Notes under the pieces: generated by a model
Database searches by the model: none
What the model was told of the DNA's origin: nothing
What the model saw: only the letters and a program-made list of their open reading frames with translations
Shown: positions 1 through 8,217 of the stretch, one piece after another
Layout: every line of letters starts with the position of its first letter
Numbering within the stretch: the stretch's first letter is position 1
Assembly (NCBI RefSeq): GCF_015624505.1
Contig: NZ_CP061379.1
Location: 6,882,001 to 6,946,000 of the forward strand
DNA from: Bradyrhizobium commune
GTDB taxonomy: Bacteria; Pseudomonadota; Alphaproteobacteria; Rhizobiales; Xanthobacteraceae
DNA length: 64,000 bases
Direction of reading: 5' to 3'
Program-made: the position numbers and the translations under genes

Positions 1-813
1 TTCTCGCGCACCATCACGCTGCCGATGCGGGAGCTGATCGAGCGCGCGGCACGGATCGGGCGTGGCGACCGCGAGGCCTTCCGGCCGCTTCGGCACTACG
101 GCACGCGCGAGTTCGCCCAGCTGTCGCACAGCTTCCTCGGCATGGCCGAGCAGCTGGCGCGGCGGTCGGACTACATCGCGACCTTCTCGGCGCATCTCAC
201 CCACGAGCTGAAATCGCCGCTGACCTCGATCAAGGGCGCGGCCGAGCTGTTGCAGGATTCGTATCACGGCAAGGCCGGCAGCCTGACGCCGGCCGAGCAG
301 ACAACGTTCATTGCCAACATCCTGTCGGACACAAAGCGGCTGGAGGCGATGGCGCAGCGGCTGCGCGAGCTGGCGCGGGCCGAAACCCTGCCGCAGAACG
401 AGCGCACCGAGCTCGCGCCCGTCATCGCCGATCTCAGGAGCCGGTTTCCGGAAAGCTCAATCGAGGCCAGCGGCAGCCTCGACCGTCCCATCGGCATGTC
501 CGGCGAGAAGGCGCTGATCGTGCTGTCGCATCTCGCCGACAATGCGATGCGGCACAAGGCGACGACACTCAGGCTGGAGGCAATCGATGAGCGCACGACC
601 GTGCGGCTGACGGTGAGCAATGATGGCGAGGCGATCTCGGCACCGAACCGCGACAGGATCTTTGACGCGTTCTTCACCACCCGCCGCGACCAGGGCGGCA
701 CCGGCATGGGGCTCGCGATCGCGCGCGCGGTGATGGCGAGCCATGGCGGCTCGATCAGGCTCAAGCCCACCGACGCGGGCGCGGCCTTCGAGCTTCAGTT
801 TCCAGCGGCCTAG
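1..813 (+). CDS. Sensor histidine kinase, C-terminal part (5' end outside window)
   Basis: The reading frame is open from base 1, so the N-terminal sensor and membrane segments are cut off. What remains is a HAMP-like linker (about the first 55 residues), a HisKA dimerisation domain with the H-box FSAHLTHELKSPLTS (His is the autophosphorylation site), and a HATPase_c domain with N-box LADNAMRH and G-box GTGMGLAIAR. It should autophosphorylate and pass phosphate to a response regulator, probably encoded just upstream of the window. The H-box and HAMP style recall CreC-type kinases, but the sensor part needed to name it is missing. Its stop codon overlaps the end of the convergent small gene at 810-950. 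Confidence 0.9.
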   Translation, partial: FSRTITLPMRELIERAARIGRGDREAFRPLRHYGTREFAQLSHSFLGMAEQLARRSDYIATFSAHLTHELKSPLTSIKGAAELLQDSYHGKAGSLTPAEQTTFIANILSDTKRLEAMAQRLRELARAETLPQNERTELAPVIADLRSRFPESSIEASGSLDRPIGMSGEKALIVLSHLADNAMRHKATTLRLEAIDERTTVRLTVSNDGEAISAPNRDRIFDAFFTTRRDQGGTGMGLAIARAVMASHGGSIRLKPTDAGAAFELQFPAA

Positions 814-950
814 ATTGCGAACACCCAGGCGGCGACGATGGTGCCGATGGTGACCAGACCGGCGATGGTCCAGCCGGCGGCGTATTCCAGCTCAGGATGA
901 CCGGTCGCCCGCATGATCTCGACCGGATCGGCGGTATGCTTCTCTGCCAT
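810..950 (-). CDS. Small single-pass membrane protein, 46 aa
   Basis: A short minus-strand frame starts ATG at 950 behind a GAGG ribosome-binding site and ends at 810, overlapping the kinase stop by a few bases. The product begins MAEKHTADPVEIMRATGHPE and has one hydrophobic helix over about residues 24-45. Size and layout (polar N-terminus, one C-terminal helix) resemble the tiny subunit-IV-like proteins of aa3 oxidases in alphaproteobacteria, but no oxidase genes are nearby, so the function is not assigned. Codon use is GC-rich at third positions like its neighbours, which supports real coding. Confidence 0.6.
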   Translation of the reverse strand: MAEKHTADPVEIMRATGHPELEYAAGWTIAGLVTIGTIVAAWVFAI

Positions 951-1026
951 GACTGCCTCGCACGTGTTTCCCCGCGTTATGGATAAGTCGCGTCAGCCGC
1001 CATAAGGTTCCGTCACGGACGCGCGA

Positions 1027-1062
1027 GACAACAAAAAAGTCGAAAACAACCCCATGCACAGT
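1027..1062. repeat. Possible dispersed conserved intergenic sequence
   Basis: An A-rich stretch that includes AAAAAAGTCGAAAACAACCC and then CATGCACAGTAGAA sits between the small membrane gene and the DUF3606 gene. I recall near-identical strings in intergenic regions of other Bradyrhizobium and Rhodopseudomonas genomes. This is memory, not a search, and no inverted-repeat structure is visible here. The rest of 951-1226 shows nothing else I can support. Confidence 0.3.
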
Positions 1063-1226
1063 AGAACGGCCCCCTCGGCGCGAGGCGGGGTCGCGTCGCG
1101 CAACCATTTGGCGCAGCGCGGCAAAACGGTGGCGCCGCGCAATCGCAGCGCGGTCGGCGGGCTTGCCTTCCGAATCGGGTTGCATGCTAGATTGGCCGCA
1201 CGCATTCCATGGCAGGAGAGGGAAGC

Positions 1227-1649
1227 ATGGCCGACAACAAGGCAAAGCGGGGCGGCGCGGATCGCGCGCTGATCGCACTCACCGAGAGGTACGAAGTCGC
1301 CTACTGGTCGAAGAAGTTCAAGGTGACCCCGGCGAAGCTGAAATACGCCGTCAAGAAGGTCGGTCATTCCGCACGCAAGGTCGAAGCGTACATCAAGCTC
1401 CAGAAGCACCGCGCCGCCGACAAGAAGCTGATCGCGCTGAGCGAGCCCTATGAGGTCCGCTACTGGTCGAAGAAATTCAAGATCACGCCGGCCAAGCTGA
1501 AGACCGCCGTCGCCACAGCCGGCCATTCCTCGAAAAAGGTCGAGGCCTATCTGACGGCCCAGAAGGCCGCGAAGAAGAAAAAGGCGGTCAAGAAGATGAA
1601 GAAGGCCGCAAAGAAAAAGAAGGCCGCCTCGGGGAAGAAGGCCAGCTAG
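1227..1649 (+). CDS. Tandem DUF3606 protein with Lys/Ala-rich tail
   Basis: The start is ATG 1227, preceded by GGAGAGGGAAGC; an upstream in-frame ATG at 1209 has no site of its own. The 140-residue product has two similar copies of about 45 residues, each with a YW-SKKFK-TPAKLK core followed by a GHS--KVEAY segment, which matches the DUF3606 family. A strongly basic tail of Lys and Ala (last ~30 residues, repeats of KKAAKKKK type) resembles histone-H1-like tails, so nucleic-acid binding is a reasonable inference. No signal peptide or membrane segment is seen. Most DUF3606 proteins I know are short single-copy proteins, so the duplication plus tail is unusual. Confidence 0.85.
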   Translation: MADNKAKRGGADRALIALTERYEVAYWSKKFKVTPAKLKYAVKKVGHSARKVEAYIKLQKHRAADKKLIALSEPYEVRYWSKKFKITPAKLKTAVATAGHSSKKVEAYLTAQKAAKKKKAVKKMKKAAKKKKAASGKKAS

Positions 1650-1678
1650 GGTGTGTATAAAGGCAGAAGTCGGCGCGG

Positions 1679-2650
1679 CTATTCGATGACCTCGTCCGCA
1701 CGCACCAATAACGACTGCGGTATCTCGATGCTGAGCGCCCTTGCGGTCTTCAGGTTGATCACCGTCTTGAACTGCGTCGGCTGCTCAATCGGAAGGTCGG
1801 CTGGGTTGGCACCCTTCAATATCCTGTCGACGAAAACAGGGGCGCGACGAAACATGGCGGTGAAGTCCACCCCGTAGCCTGCCAGGGCGCCCCAGCGGGA
1901 AGCGACAATGGGCGCGGCAATGGATGGCACGCGGCACCTGTCAACAAGCGCAGCGACCAGCGACGAGTTGGCGACAAATGCATTGGCGTCCGTGATCACG
2001 AGGCCGTCCATGGCGGTGGAGCCCACGGCGGACAGCGCGCTTTCGAGGTCGCCGGGGATGTCAACCTCGATCGGCCGCAGCTCTACCTTCAATGCCAGCG
2101 CGGCGGTCGTCATGGCGCTCATTGTGCCGGTGTTCAAGGGGTTGCCTCGTTGCATGAGGACCCCTGCCCGGGTCATCGACGGAGCTATGCCTGCAAGGAC
2201 CTCTAACCGCTTGGCTCCTAATTCTGTGAGAAAGAAGGTCTGCCCCGTTATGTTACCGCCGGGATGAGCCATGCTGCTGGCAAGGCCTATGGTCACCAGA
2301 TCGGGGCCTACGATCATCACGATCGGAATTTTCGTCGTCGCGCGGTGCGCGGCGATAATCCCGGGAAATGTCGCCGTCACGAGGACGTCGATATCGAGGG
2401 CGACCAGTTCTGCCGCCAGCGCAGGCAGCCGACCGTCGTCACCGCCAGCGTCACGATATTCAACATGAACGTTCTCGCCCTCAACCCAACCCAGATCGCG
2501 AAGCCCCCCGAGGAACGCCTCTACTTCCAGATTTCGGGGTGGGGGGAGGAAAAGGCCGATCCGCGCGATTCGCTTCGCTGGCTGAGCACGCGCTGCCAAT
2601 GGCCATACCAATGTCCCACTCGCCAGCGTGATGAATTCGCGTCGCTTCAT
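1679..2650 (-). CDS. ABC transporter substrate-binding protein (ABC_sub_bind family)
   Basis: The 323-residue product starts MKRREFITLASGTLVWPL and runs to an A-R-A cleavage site, an export signal with a twin-Arg-like start. The mature part matches the ABC_sub_bind (DUF534-type) periplasmic family: an early LGWVEGENVHVEYRDAGG segment and a C-terminal DLPIEQPTQFKTVINLKTA segment near its end. No permease or ATPase gene is adjacent, as is usual for this expanded family in rhizobia. ATG 2650 is preferred to TTG 2656; no strong ribosome-binding site decides between them. It lies 181 bp downstream of the multi-GAF kinase on the same strand. The ligand is unknown. A paralogue is at 57275-58243. Confidence 0.88.
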   Translation of the reverse strand: MKRREFITLASGTLVWPLAARAQPAKRIARIGLFLPPPRNLEVEAFLGGLRDLGWVEGENVHVEYRDAGGDDGRLPALAAELVALDIDVLVTATFPGIIAAHRATTKIPIVMIVGPDLVTIGLASSMAHPGGNITGQTFFLTELGAKRLEVLAGIAPSMTRAGVLMQRGNPLNTGTMSAMTTAALALKVELRPIEVDIPGDLESALSAVGSTAMDGLVITDANAFVANSSLVAALVDRCRVPSIAAPIVASRWGALAGYGVDFTAMFRRAPVFVDRILKGANPADLPIEQPTQFKTVINLKTARALSIEIPQSLLVRADEVIE

Positions 2651-2831
2651 GGCCAATCTTAACCGCTTTCCCTCGGAAGCAGAGAGTAGGCAAATATCGA
2701 CACAAGTCCAAGCGGGTCAATGACCGGGTTGGGTCAATCGCGGCGTTCTGACCAAGGACTGAACATTGTCGCTCATTCCCGGCAAGTAGACATGATCGCC
2801 GCCCGCCTTACTCGTAAAGGCGACCATAGCA

Positions 2832-5800
2832 TCACATCGGTTTGCGCGAGCTCGCACTGAGATCGTCTCTGTTGTTTGCAGGGCTGGTCGCCCGCGGCAA
2901 CACAATCGTGAACTCGGTGAATTGCCCGGGCTGCGTATCCACCTCTATCCTGCCGCCGTGTTGCTTCACGATGATGTCGTGGCTCATCGAAAGACCAAGC
3001 CCGGTGCCTTCTCCGGCCGGTTTGGTCGTGAAGAACGGATTGAACATTTTTTCCTTCACCTCCGGCGGGATGCCGGTACCATTGTCGCGGATGCGTATCT
3101 CGATGTGGTTGCCGAGATTTTTGGTGGCAGCGCCGAGCACCGGCTCGAAATCCGCCTCACCGTTCTCGGCTTCACGCTTGCTCGCGGCATAAAATCCGTT
3201 CGAGATCAGATTGAGCAAGGCGCGGGTGATTTCCTGCGGGAACAGCTCTACCACGCCGGCGTCCGGATCCAGGTCGCGCTGCAGCGTGATATTGAAACCC
3301 GGTTTCTCGGCGCGGGCGCCGTGATAGGCGAGATTGAGGCTCTCGTCCAACAGCGCATTGATATCGACCGCCCGCTGCTCACCCGATCCTTCCCGGGAAT
3401 GCAACAGCATGTTCTTGACGATGGAATCGGCGCGCTTGCCGTGCTGAACGACCTTTTCGAGATTGCTTTTCAGGAGTTCGCGGATTTCATCCAGTTCCTT
3501 TCGTCGGCCGGCCTCGTCGAGCGCCGGATTTTCAAACATTTCGGTCATCTCATCGATGAGTTCGCTCGACAACGCCGCGAAGTTATTGACGAAATTGAGC
3601 GGGTTCTTGATCTCGTGGGCGATGCCGGCGGTGAGCTGGCCGAGCGAGGCGAGCTTTTCCGTCTGCACCAGGCGATCCTGCGCGGTGCGGAGGTCGTCGA
3701 GCGAAGCGGCAAGCTCTTTGGTGCGCTGCTGCACCTCGTCGAACAGGCGGGCATTCTCGATCGCGATCACGGCCTGATCGGCGAAAGTTTCGATCAGTTT
3801 GATCTGTCGCGGGGTGAATGGCCCAGCGACGGGTCTAGCTAGATCGAGAACGCCGAGCACCTCGCCATCGCGCAGAAGCGGCACGCCGATGATCGACTGC
3901 CAGCCTCCGAGCTTTATGGACTGGGGAAGCCCGTATTCGGCATCGGCGGCGATGTCGGGAATGTGGATCGTGCGACGCTCGACCGCGGCGCGTCCGGCGA
4001 CCGTAGCGCGATCGAAACGATGCGGATGGTTCGACAGATATTCGACGAATTCGGGCGTGCCGCCGTAACTCGCGCCCACATGGAGAAGGTCGCCCTGCGA
4101 CTGGAACAGAATGCAGATGGACGCATCGCAGAGACTGGCTGCGGATTCAAGAAGCGTCTGCAGGACCGTCTTGAGATCGAAGACCGAACGGCTGATCACC
4201 TGCAGCACCTCCGACGTCGCGGTCTGCTGCTGCAGTGACTCTTCGAGGTCGCGGGTCCGCTCCTGAACTTGTCTGAACAATTTCACATTGGAAATGGCGA
4301 TCACCGCCTGGTCGGCGAAGGTCTCCAGCATATCGACATGATGATCGGCGAAGGGACCCGGCTCGACCCGCGTGACTCCGATGACGCCGATGGCCTCGCC
4401 TTCGAGCAGCAGCGGGACCCACAACGCGCTGCGCCATCCCCGCTGGCGCACCATCGTCAACTGATCGGATTCAGCGGCAAGTTCTAGTTCGGCGTCGACA
4501 ATCCTGTGGATCTCGCCCCGGCGGACAGCATCGCTATAACTGAAGCCCGACAATGGCCGGGGATAGAAAGCCCTGAGCGCCGCATCGGCCGCAGGCGTCG
4601 TCGACGTAAACGCCGACAAGTGAACGATATCATCGACAATGCTCACGACGATCGTCGCAAATCCGCCGACAAGGTGATTGGAGCGCTCGGCAATGGCCTG
4701 GAAGACGGGCTGCACGTCATCGGGCGAACTGGCGATGACCTTCAGGATTTCCGCAGTCGCGGTTTGCCGCTCCAGCGCCTCCCGGGTCTCGTTGAACAGC
4801 CGCGCGTTCTGGATTGCGATCACCGCCTGGTCGGCGAAGGTCGACAGCAGGTTGATTTGCTTGTCGTTGAACGGACGCACTTCGGTGCGGCGCAGCAGGA
4901 TCGCGCCGATACTCTCGTTCCCACGCAGCAAGGGCACGGACAGAACGGTATGAATGGTCGAGCCTGTGCTTTGGCCCATGGCTCTGGCGTCCGGAAACTC
5001 CGCGCCGTCCCCGGATAGCATGTCGTGAACATGGACAGGCTTTTGGTCCACAAAGGCGCGTCCAGCGGTCCAATTGCGGCTGATCGGCCATTTGTCGATC
5101 GTTACGGGAATGGGACCGGAATGCGCGCTGAAGCGGAGATGTTCTGCGTCCCGCAACAGCACGACTGCATCGTTGGCTTCGCAAAGCTCTCGCGCGCTTT
5201 CGACGATCTCTTTGAGAACCGGTTCGACATCGGTGGGCGAAGAGGCGATCACCCTCAGAACATTGCTGCTCCCGGTCTGGTAGGCCAGTGCCTGCTTGGT
5301 CTCGTTGAACAGCCGCGTATTCTCGATGGCGATCACGGCTTGGTCGGCGAAGGTCTCGACCAGCTCGACCTGCCTTGCCGTGAATTCCCCCGGTTCCTGC
5401 CGCGACATCGCCATCACCCCCTCGACTTTCCCGTCGCGCAAAAGCGGGACCGCGAGCACGGCGCGGATGCCGGCCAGATGGGTCGGCATCCTGATCTCAG
5501 GATCGGCCTCAACGTCGGGGGTACAGACGCTCCGCGCCGACGCAATGGCGCGGCCGATGGTCGAATGGCGGCCGGCCTGCAGCGGATTGGCTTTCATGAA
5601 CCGGATCCAGTCCTCATTGAGATCTGGATGCGATGCCGCCCGGAAACGGAACACGTCTCCGTCTCTCAGAAATACGGTCCCCCGCCGTGCCGAACTGAGT
5701 TCGACGGCCGAGCGGGCCAGGGTCTCGAGCACCGTCTGAAGATCGAAGGCCGACCGGCTGATGACCTTGAGAACGTCGGCGGTCGCGATCTGCTGTTGCA

Positions 5801-7550
5801 GGGATTCTTCAAGGTCGCTGGTCTTGGCCTGAACCTCGTCGAACAGGCGGACATTTTCGATCGCGATCACCGCCTGGTCGGCGAAGGTCGCGACCAGTTC
5901 AATCTGCTTCTCGGTAAAGGCACCGGGCTCGCTGCGATTCAGCGATAGCGCGCCGATCAGCCGGCCTTCACGCAACAGCGGCACCGCAAGCGTCGCGCGA
6001 TAGCGTGCGCGGCTCTGCTCGCCGGTCAGGCCATAATCCGGATCGGCCAGCACATCCGGAATGCAGACTGGTTTCAGGGAGGCTCCCGCGCGTCCGATCG
6101 CGGAGGGATGGCCGGGCGTCAACGGGCGGCGTTCGAGCATTTCATGAACTTCGGGGGGGAAGTTCCAGCTGGCAAGGATGCGGAACACGTTGCCATCGTA
6201 GCGAAAGAACATCGTCTGCTCGGATCCGCACAGCCGCGCCGCGGTATCCGAGATGGCCTCAAGCACGGGATTGAGATTCGAAGGCGAACGGCTGATGGCC
6301 GCAAGGACTTCGCTGGTCGCAGTCTGCTGCTCCAGTGCCTCGCTGAGGCCGCGCGTGCTGGCCTGCACCTCATCGAACAGCCGCGCGTTCTCGATGGCGA
6401 TGGCGGCCTGATCGGCAAAGCTCTGAATGAATTCGATCTCGGTCTCGGTAAATGGCTTCCTGGGCCGGCGCGTGACGACGAGGGAGCCGACACCGCGAGA
6501 TTCGGAGATAATTGGAGCGTAGAGCACCGTCATGCCGCCGGCCGCTTTCACAACTGCCCTTTTGTCCTCCGGCAGGTCGGCCTTGTCGGCGAGATCGGGA
6601 AAGTGGACCGGTTGCCGCTGTGCGATCGCCGCGCCGGTCGAACTTCCCTCGAGCGGCATCGAATCTGCTCCCCAGCCCCCCGCTCCAGCGCCGCGCCGCG
6701 CGACGCCCCTCACCCTGTCGCCTTCGACCAGGTAGACGGCCGCATCGTAAGGATTGAACAGGCGCTGGCAGGATTCGAGGATCGTGTCGAAGACCGGCGC
6801 CGCGTGCGCGACCGAACGGCTGATGATCCTCAGAATGTCTGCGGCCGCGGTCTGCCGCTCCAACGCCTCCTTGGTCTCGTTGAACAGCCGCGCGTTCTGG
6901 ATCGCGATCAAGGCCTGATCGCGGAACGACTCCGCGACCGCGATGTCTTGCCCGCTGAAGTGATCGGGCTTGCTCGCCGTCAGCAGGAAGACGCCGATGC
7001 ATTCGCTGTTGCGCAGCAAGGGCAGATAAAGGCCGCATTTGATGCCGTAGCGATCCGAGATGTATTGCTCGTGAGCGGGCAGCTGGGTCGCCAGGTAGTT
7101 GGGGACATGCACTGTCCGCCTTTCGACGGCCGCCATGGCCGGAAAATTGTGATCCGCTGCCAGCGGCATATCAGGTGCGAATTCGTGTCGTTCAAACAGC
7201 CTGTCCGCAAACGCCCCGGTGATAGCTGTCAGCGAGGCGCCTTCTATCCAGAACACGCCCGTCAGGTCGCAGTTGAACAATCGCGCCGCTGTAGCGCAGA
7301 TGGCGTCGAATACCGACTTCACGTCGGTGGGCGAAGCGCTGATGACCTTCAGAATTTCTGCCGTCGCGTCTTGACGGGCCAGCGCCTTGTCTAGCTCTTT
7401 GGTCAGTTCGACGATCGGCCGACCCTTGCGCGGCGCGGCGACACGGGTCTTCCGACCGTTAGTCTTGGCGGTCTTCCGGCCTTTTGCCGGACTCGCCTTG
7501 CGGGCTTTCGTCTTGGTCTTCTTACCGCCCGCCTTCGATATCCGCGCCAT
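2832..7550 (-). CDS. Soluble histidine kinase with seven tandem GAF domains
   Basis: The start is ATG 7550, with AGGGG five bases upstream; GTG 7556 is an in-frame alternative. The 1572-residue product begins with a Lys-rich tail (about 1-45), followed by seven repeated units of about 175 residues. Each unit opens with a short coiled linker of the type ATAEILKVI-SP-DV and ends near TFADQAVIAIENARLF. These are GAF domains. The kinase core follows: a HisKA H-box GIAHEIKNPLNF with His1312, an N-box LLNLISNGFYA, and G-boxes NGTGIP and GEGTGLGLS. No membrane segment is present, so it should be a cytoplasmic sensor, with redox, small molecules or cyclic nucleotides as possible GAF ligands. No cognate response regulator is adjacent. 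Confidence 0.93.
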   Translation of the reverse strand: MARISKAGGKKTKTKARKASPAKGRKTAKTNGRKTRVAAPRKGRPIVELTKELDKALARQDATAEILKVISASPTDVKSVFDAICATAARLFNCDLTGVFWIEGASLTAITGAFADRLFERHEFAPDMPLAADHNFPAMAAVERRTVHVPNYLATQLPAHEQYISDRYGIKCGLYLPLLRNSECIGVFLLTASKPDHFSGQDIAVAESFRDQALIAIQNARLFNETKEALERQTAAADILRIISRSVAHAAPVFDTILESCQRLFNPYDAAVYLVEGDRVRGVARRGAGAGGWGADSMPLEGSSTGAAIAQRQPVHFPDLADKADLPEDKRAVVKAAGGMTVLYAPIISESRGVGSLVVTRRPRKPFTETEIEFIQSFADQAAIAIENARLFDEVQASTRGLSEALEQQTATSEVLAAISRSPSNLNPVLEAISDTAARLCGSEQTMFFRYDGNVFRILASWNFPPEVHEMLERRPLTPGHPSAIGRAGASLKPVCIPDVLADPDYGLTGEQSRARYRATLAVPLLREGRLIGALSLNRSEPGAFTEKQIELVATFADQAVIAIENVRLFDEVQAKTSDLEESLQQQIATADVLKVISRSAFDLQTVLETLARSAVELSSARRGTVFLRDGDVFRFRAASHPDLNEDWIRFMKANPLQAGRHSTIGRAIASARSVCTPDVEADPEIRMPTHLAGIRAVLAVPLLRDGKVEGVMAMSRQEPGEFTARQVELVETFADQAVIAIENTRLFNETKQALAYQTGSSNVLRVIASSPTDVEPVLKEIVESARELCEANDAVVLLRDAEHLRFSAHSGPIPVTIDKWPISRNWTAGRAFVDQKPVHVHDMLSGDGAEFPDARAMGQSTGSTIHTVLSVPLLRGNESIGAILLRRTEVRPFNDKQINLLSTFADQAVIAIQNARLFNETREALERQTATAEILKVIASSPDDVQPVFQAIAERSNHLVGGFATIVVSIVDDIVHLSAFTSTTPAADAALRAFYPRPLSGFSYSDAVRRGEIHRIVDAELELAAESDQLTMVRQRGWRSALWVPLLLEGEAIGVIGVTRVEPGPFADHHVDMLETFADQAVIAISNVKLFRQVQERTRDLEESLQQQTATSEVLQVISRSVFDLKTVLQTLLESAASLCDASICILFQSQGDLLHVGASYGGTPEFVEYLSNHPHRFDRATVAGRAAVERRTIHIPDIAADAEYGLPQSIKLGGWQSIIGVPLLRDGEVLGVLDLARPVAGPFTPRQIKLIETFADQAVIAIENARLFDEVQQRTKELAASLDDLRTAQDRLVQTEKLASLGQLTAGIAHEIKNPLNFVNNFAALSSELIDEMTEMFENPALDEAGRRKELDEIRELLKSNLEKVVQHGKRADSIVKNMLLHSREGSGEQRAVDINALLDESLNLAYHGARAEKPGFNITLQRDLDPDAGVVELFPQEITRALLNLISNGFYAASKREAENGEADFEPVLGAATKNLGNHIEIRIRDNGTGIPPEVKEKMFNPFFTTKPAGEGTGLGLSMSHDIIVKQHGGRIEVDTQPGQFTEFTIVLPRATSPANNRDDLSASSRKPM

Positions 7551-8217
7551 ATCCACCCCTGATTAAAAGGGGCATCTTATCGGGTGACGGCATCGTTCTG
7601 GAAGGGCCGGATTGGCCTCTGTCGCTCGTCGCGGACTGGCCGACTGATGTCGTCGCAGATGGGTCAATCGCTTCCGAAATGCCATGTCCGCTATCCCGAG
7701 AGCGACCGAACGGCGGGTGTCGTGGGACATCTCACGTCTGCTGCGCACAAACTCGCTTGCGCGCGGAGGATTTCGGCGCTTGCCTGCTGTTGCATCCGAG
7801 CGGCTACGCGTTCAGGAGTCCACGCCCTGGCACTTCGGACACTTGTCCTGCGGCCAGACGCATCAGCCGGCGTGCATCGCCGGCTCGCGCACGCGCAACG
7901 ATGGTGACAATCCAGCCAGGTCAGATCGCCAACTACGTCAGATCAGTTGGCGCATCGATACGCCAGGCTGCGATAAACTGACGCGATTGTGAGACGCGCG
8001 CTGCGCGTTCGGCTTTGCCGCATCAGCATCCCGCTGCTAGGATGCATTACTTCATTTTGCTATTTAAGGTTTGACATCATTCTTTCGCGCCGGCTGATTT
8101 TTGCCGGCGCAGCTCGATCCATTTTCGAACACCTGAAAACTTTCGAACGAGCAGAACCAGCGTTCGCCATTCATGCTTCCCGGTTCGTCAACCACCCCCG
8201 TGCAAGGAGGAAATATT
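7551..8217. other. Intergenic region of 667 bp without a supported gene
   Basis: Short frames occur on both strands but none has a ribosome-binding site, family signature or consistent codon bias. Inverted repeats are visible: an 8-bp stem CGCCAACT/AGTTGGCG at 7927-7952, a 6-bp stem ACGCGC/GCGCGT at 7994-8008 and an 8-bp stem GCGCCGGC/GCCGGCGC at 8087-8110. A TTGACA hexamer at 8071-8076 could be a -35 box for the downstream peptidase, but its -10 partner is weak. Parts of 7600-7750 read like degenerate dispersed repeat sequence. Confidence 0.5.

Noticed and set aside
7563-7992. Several short frames on both strands between the multi-GAF kinase and the S53 peptidase
   Set aside because: Cys/Arg/Ser-rich products with no start signals; the minus strand contains a CPKCQG string but the frame is closed a few codons upstream.
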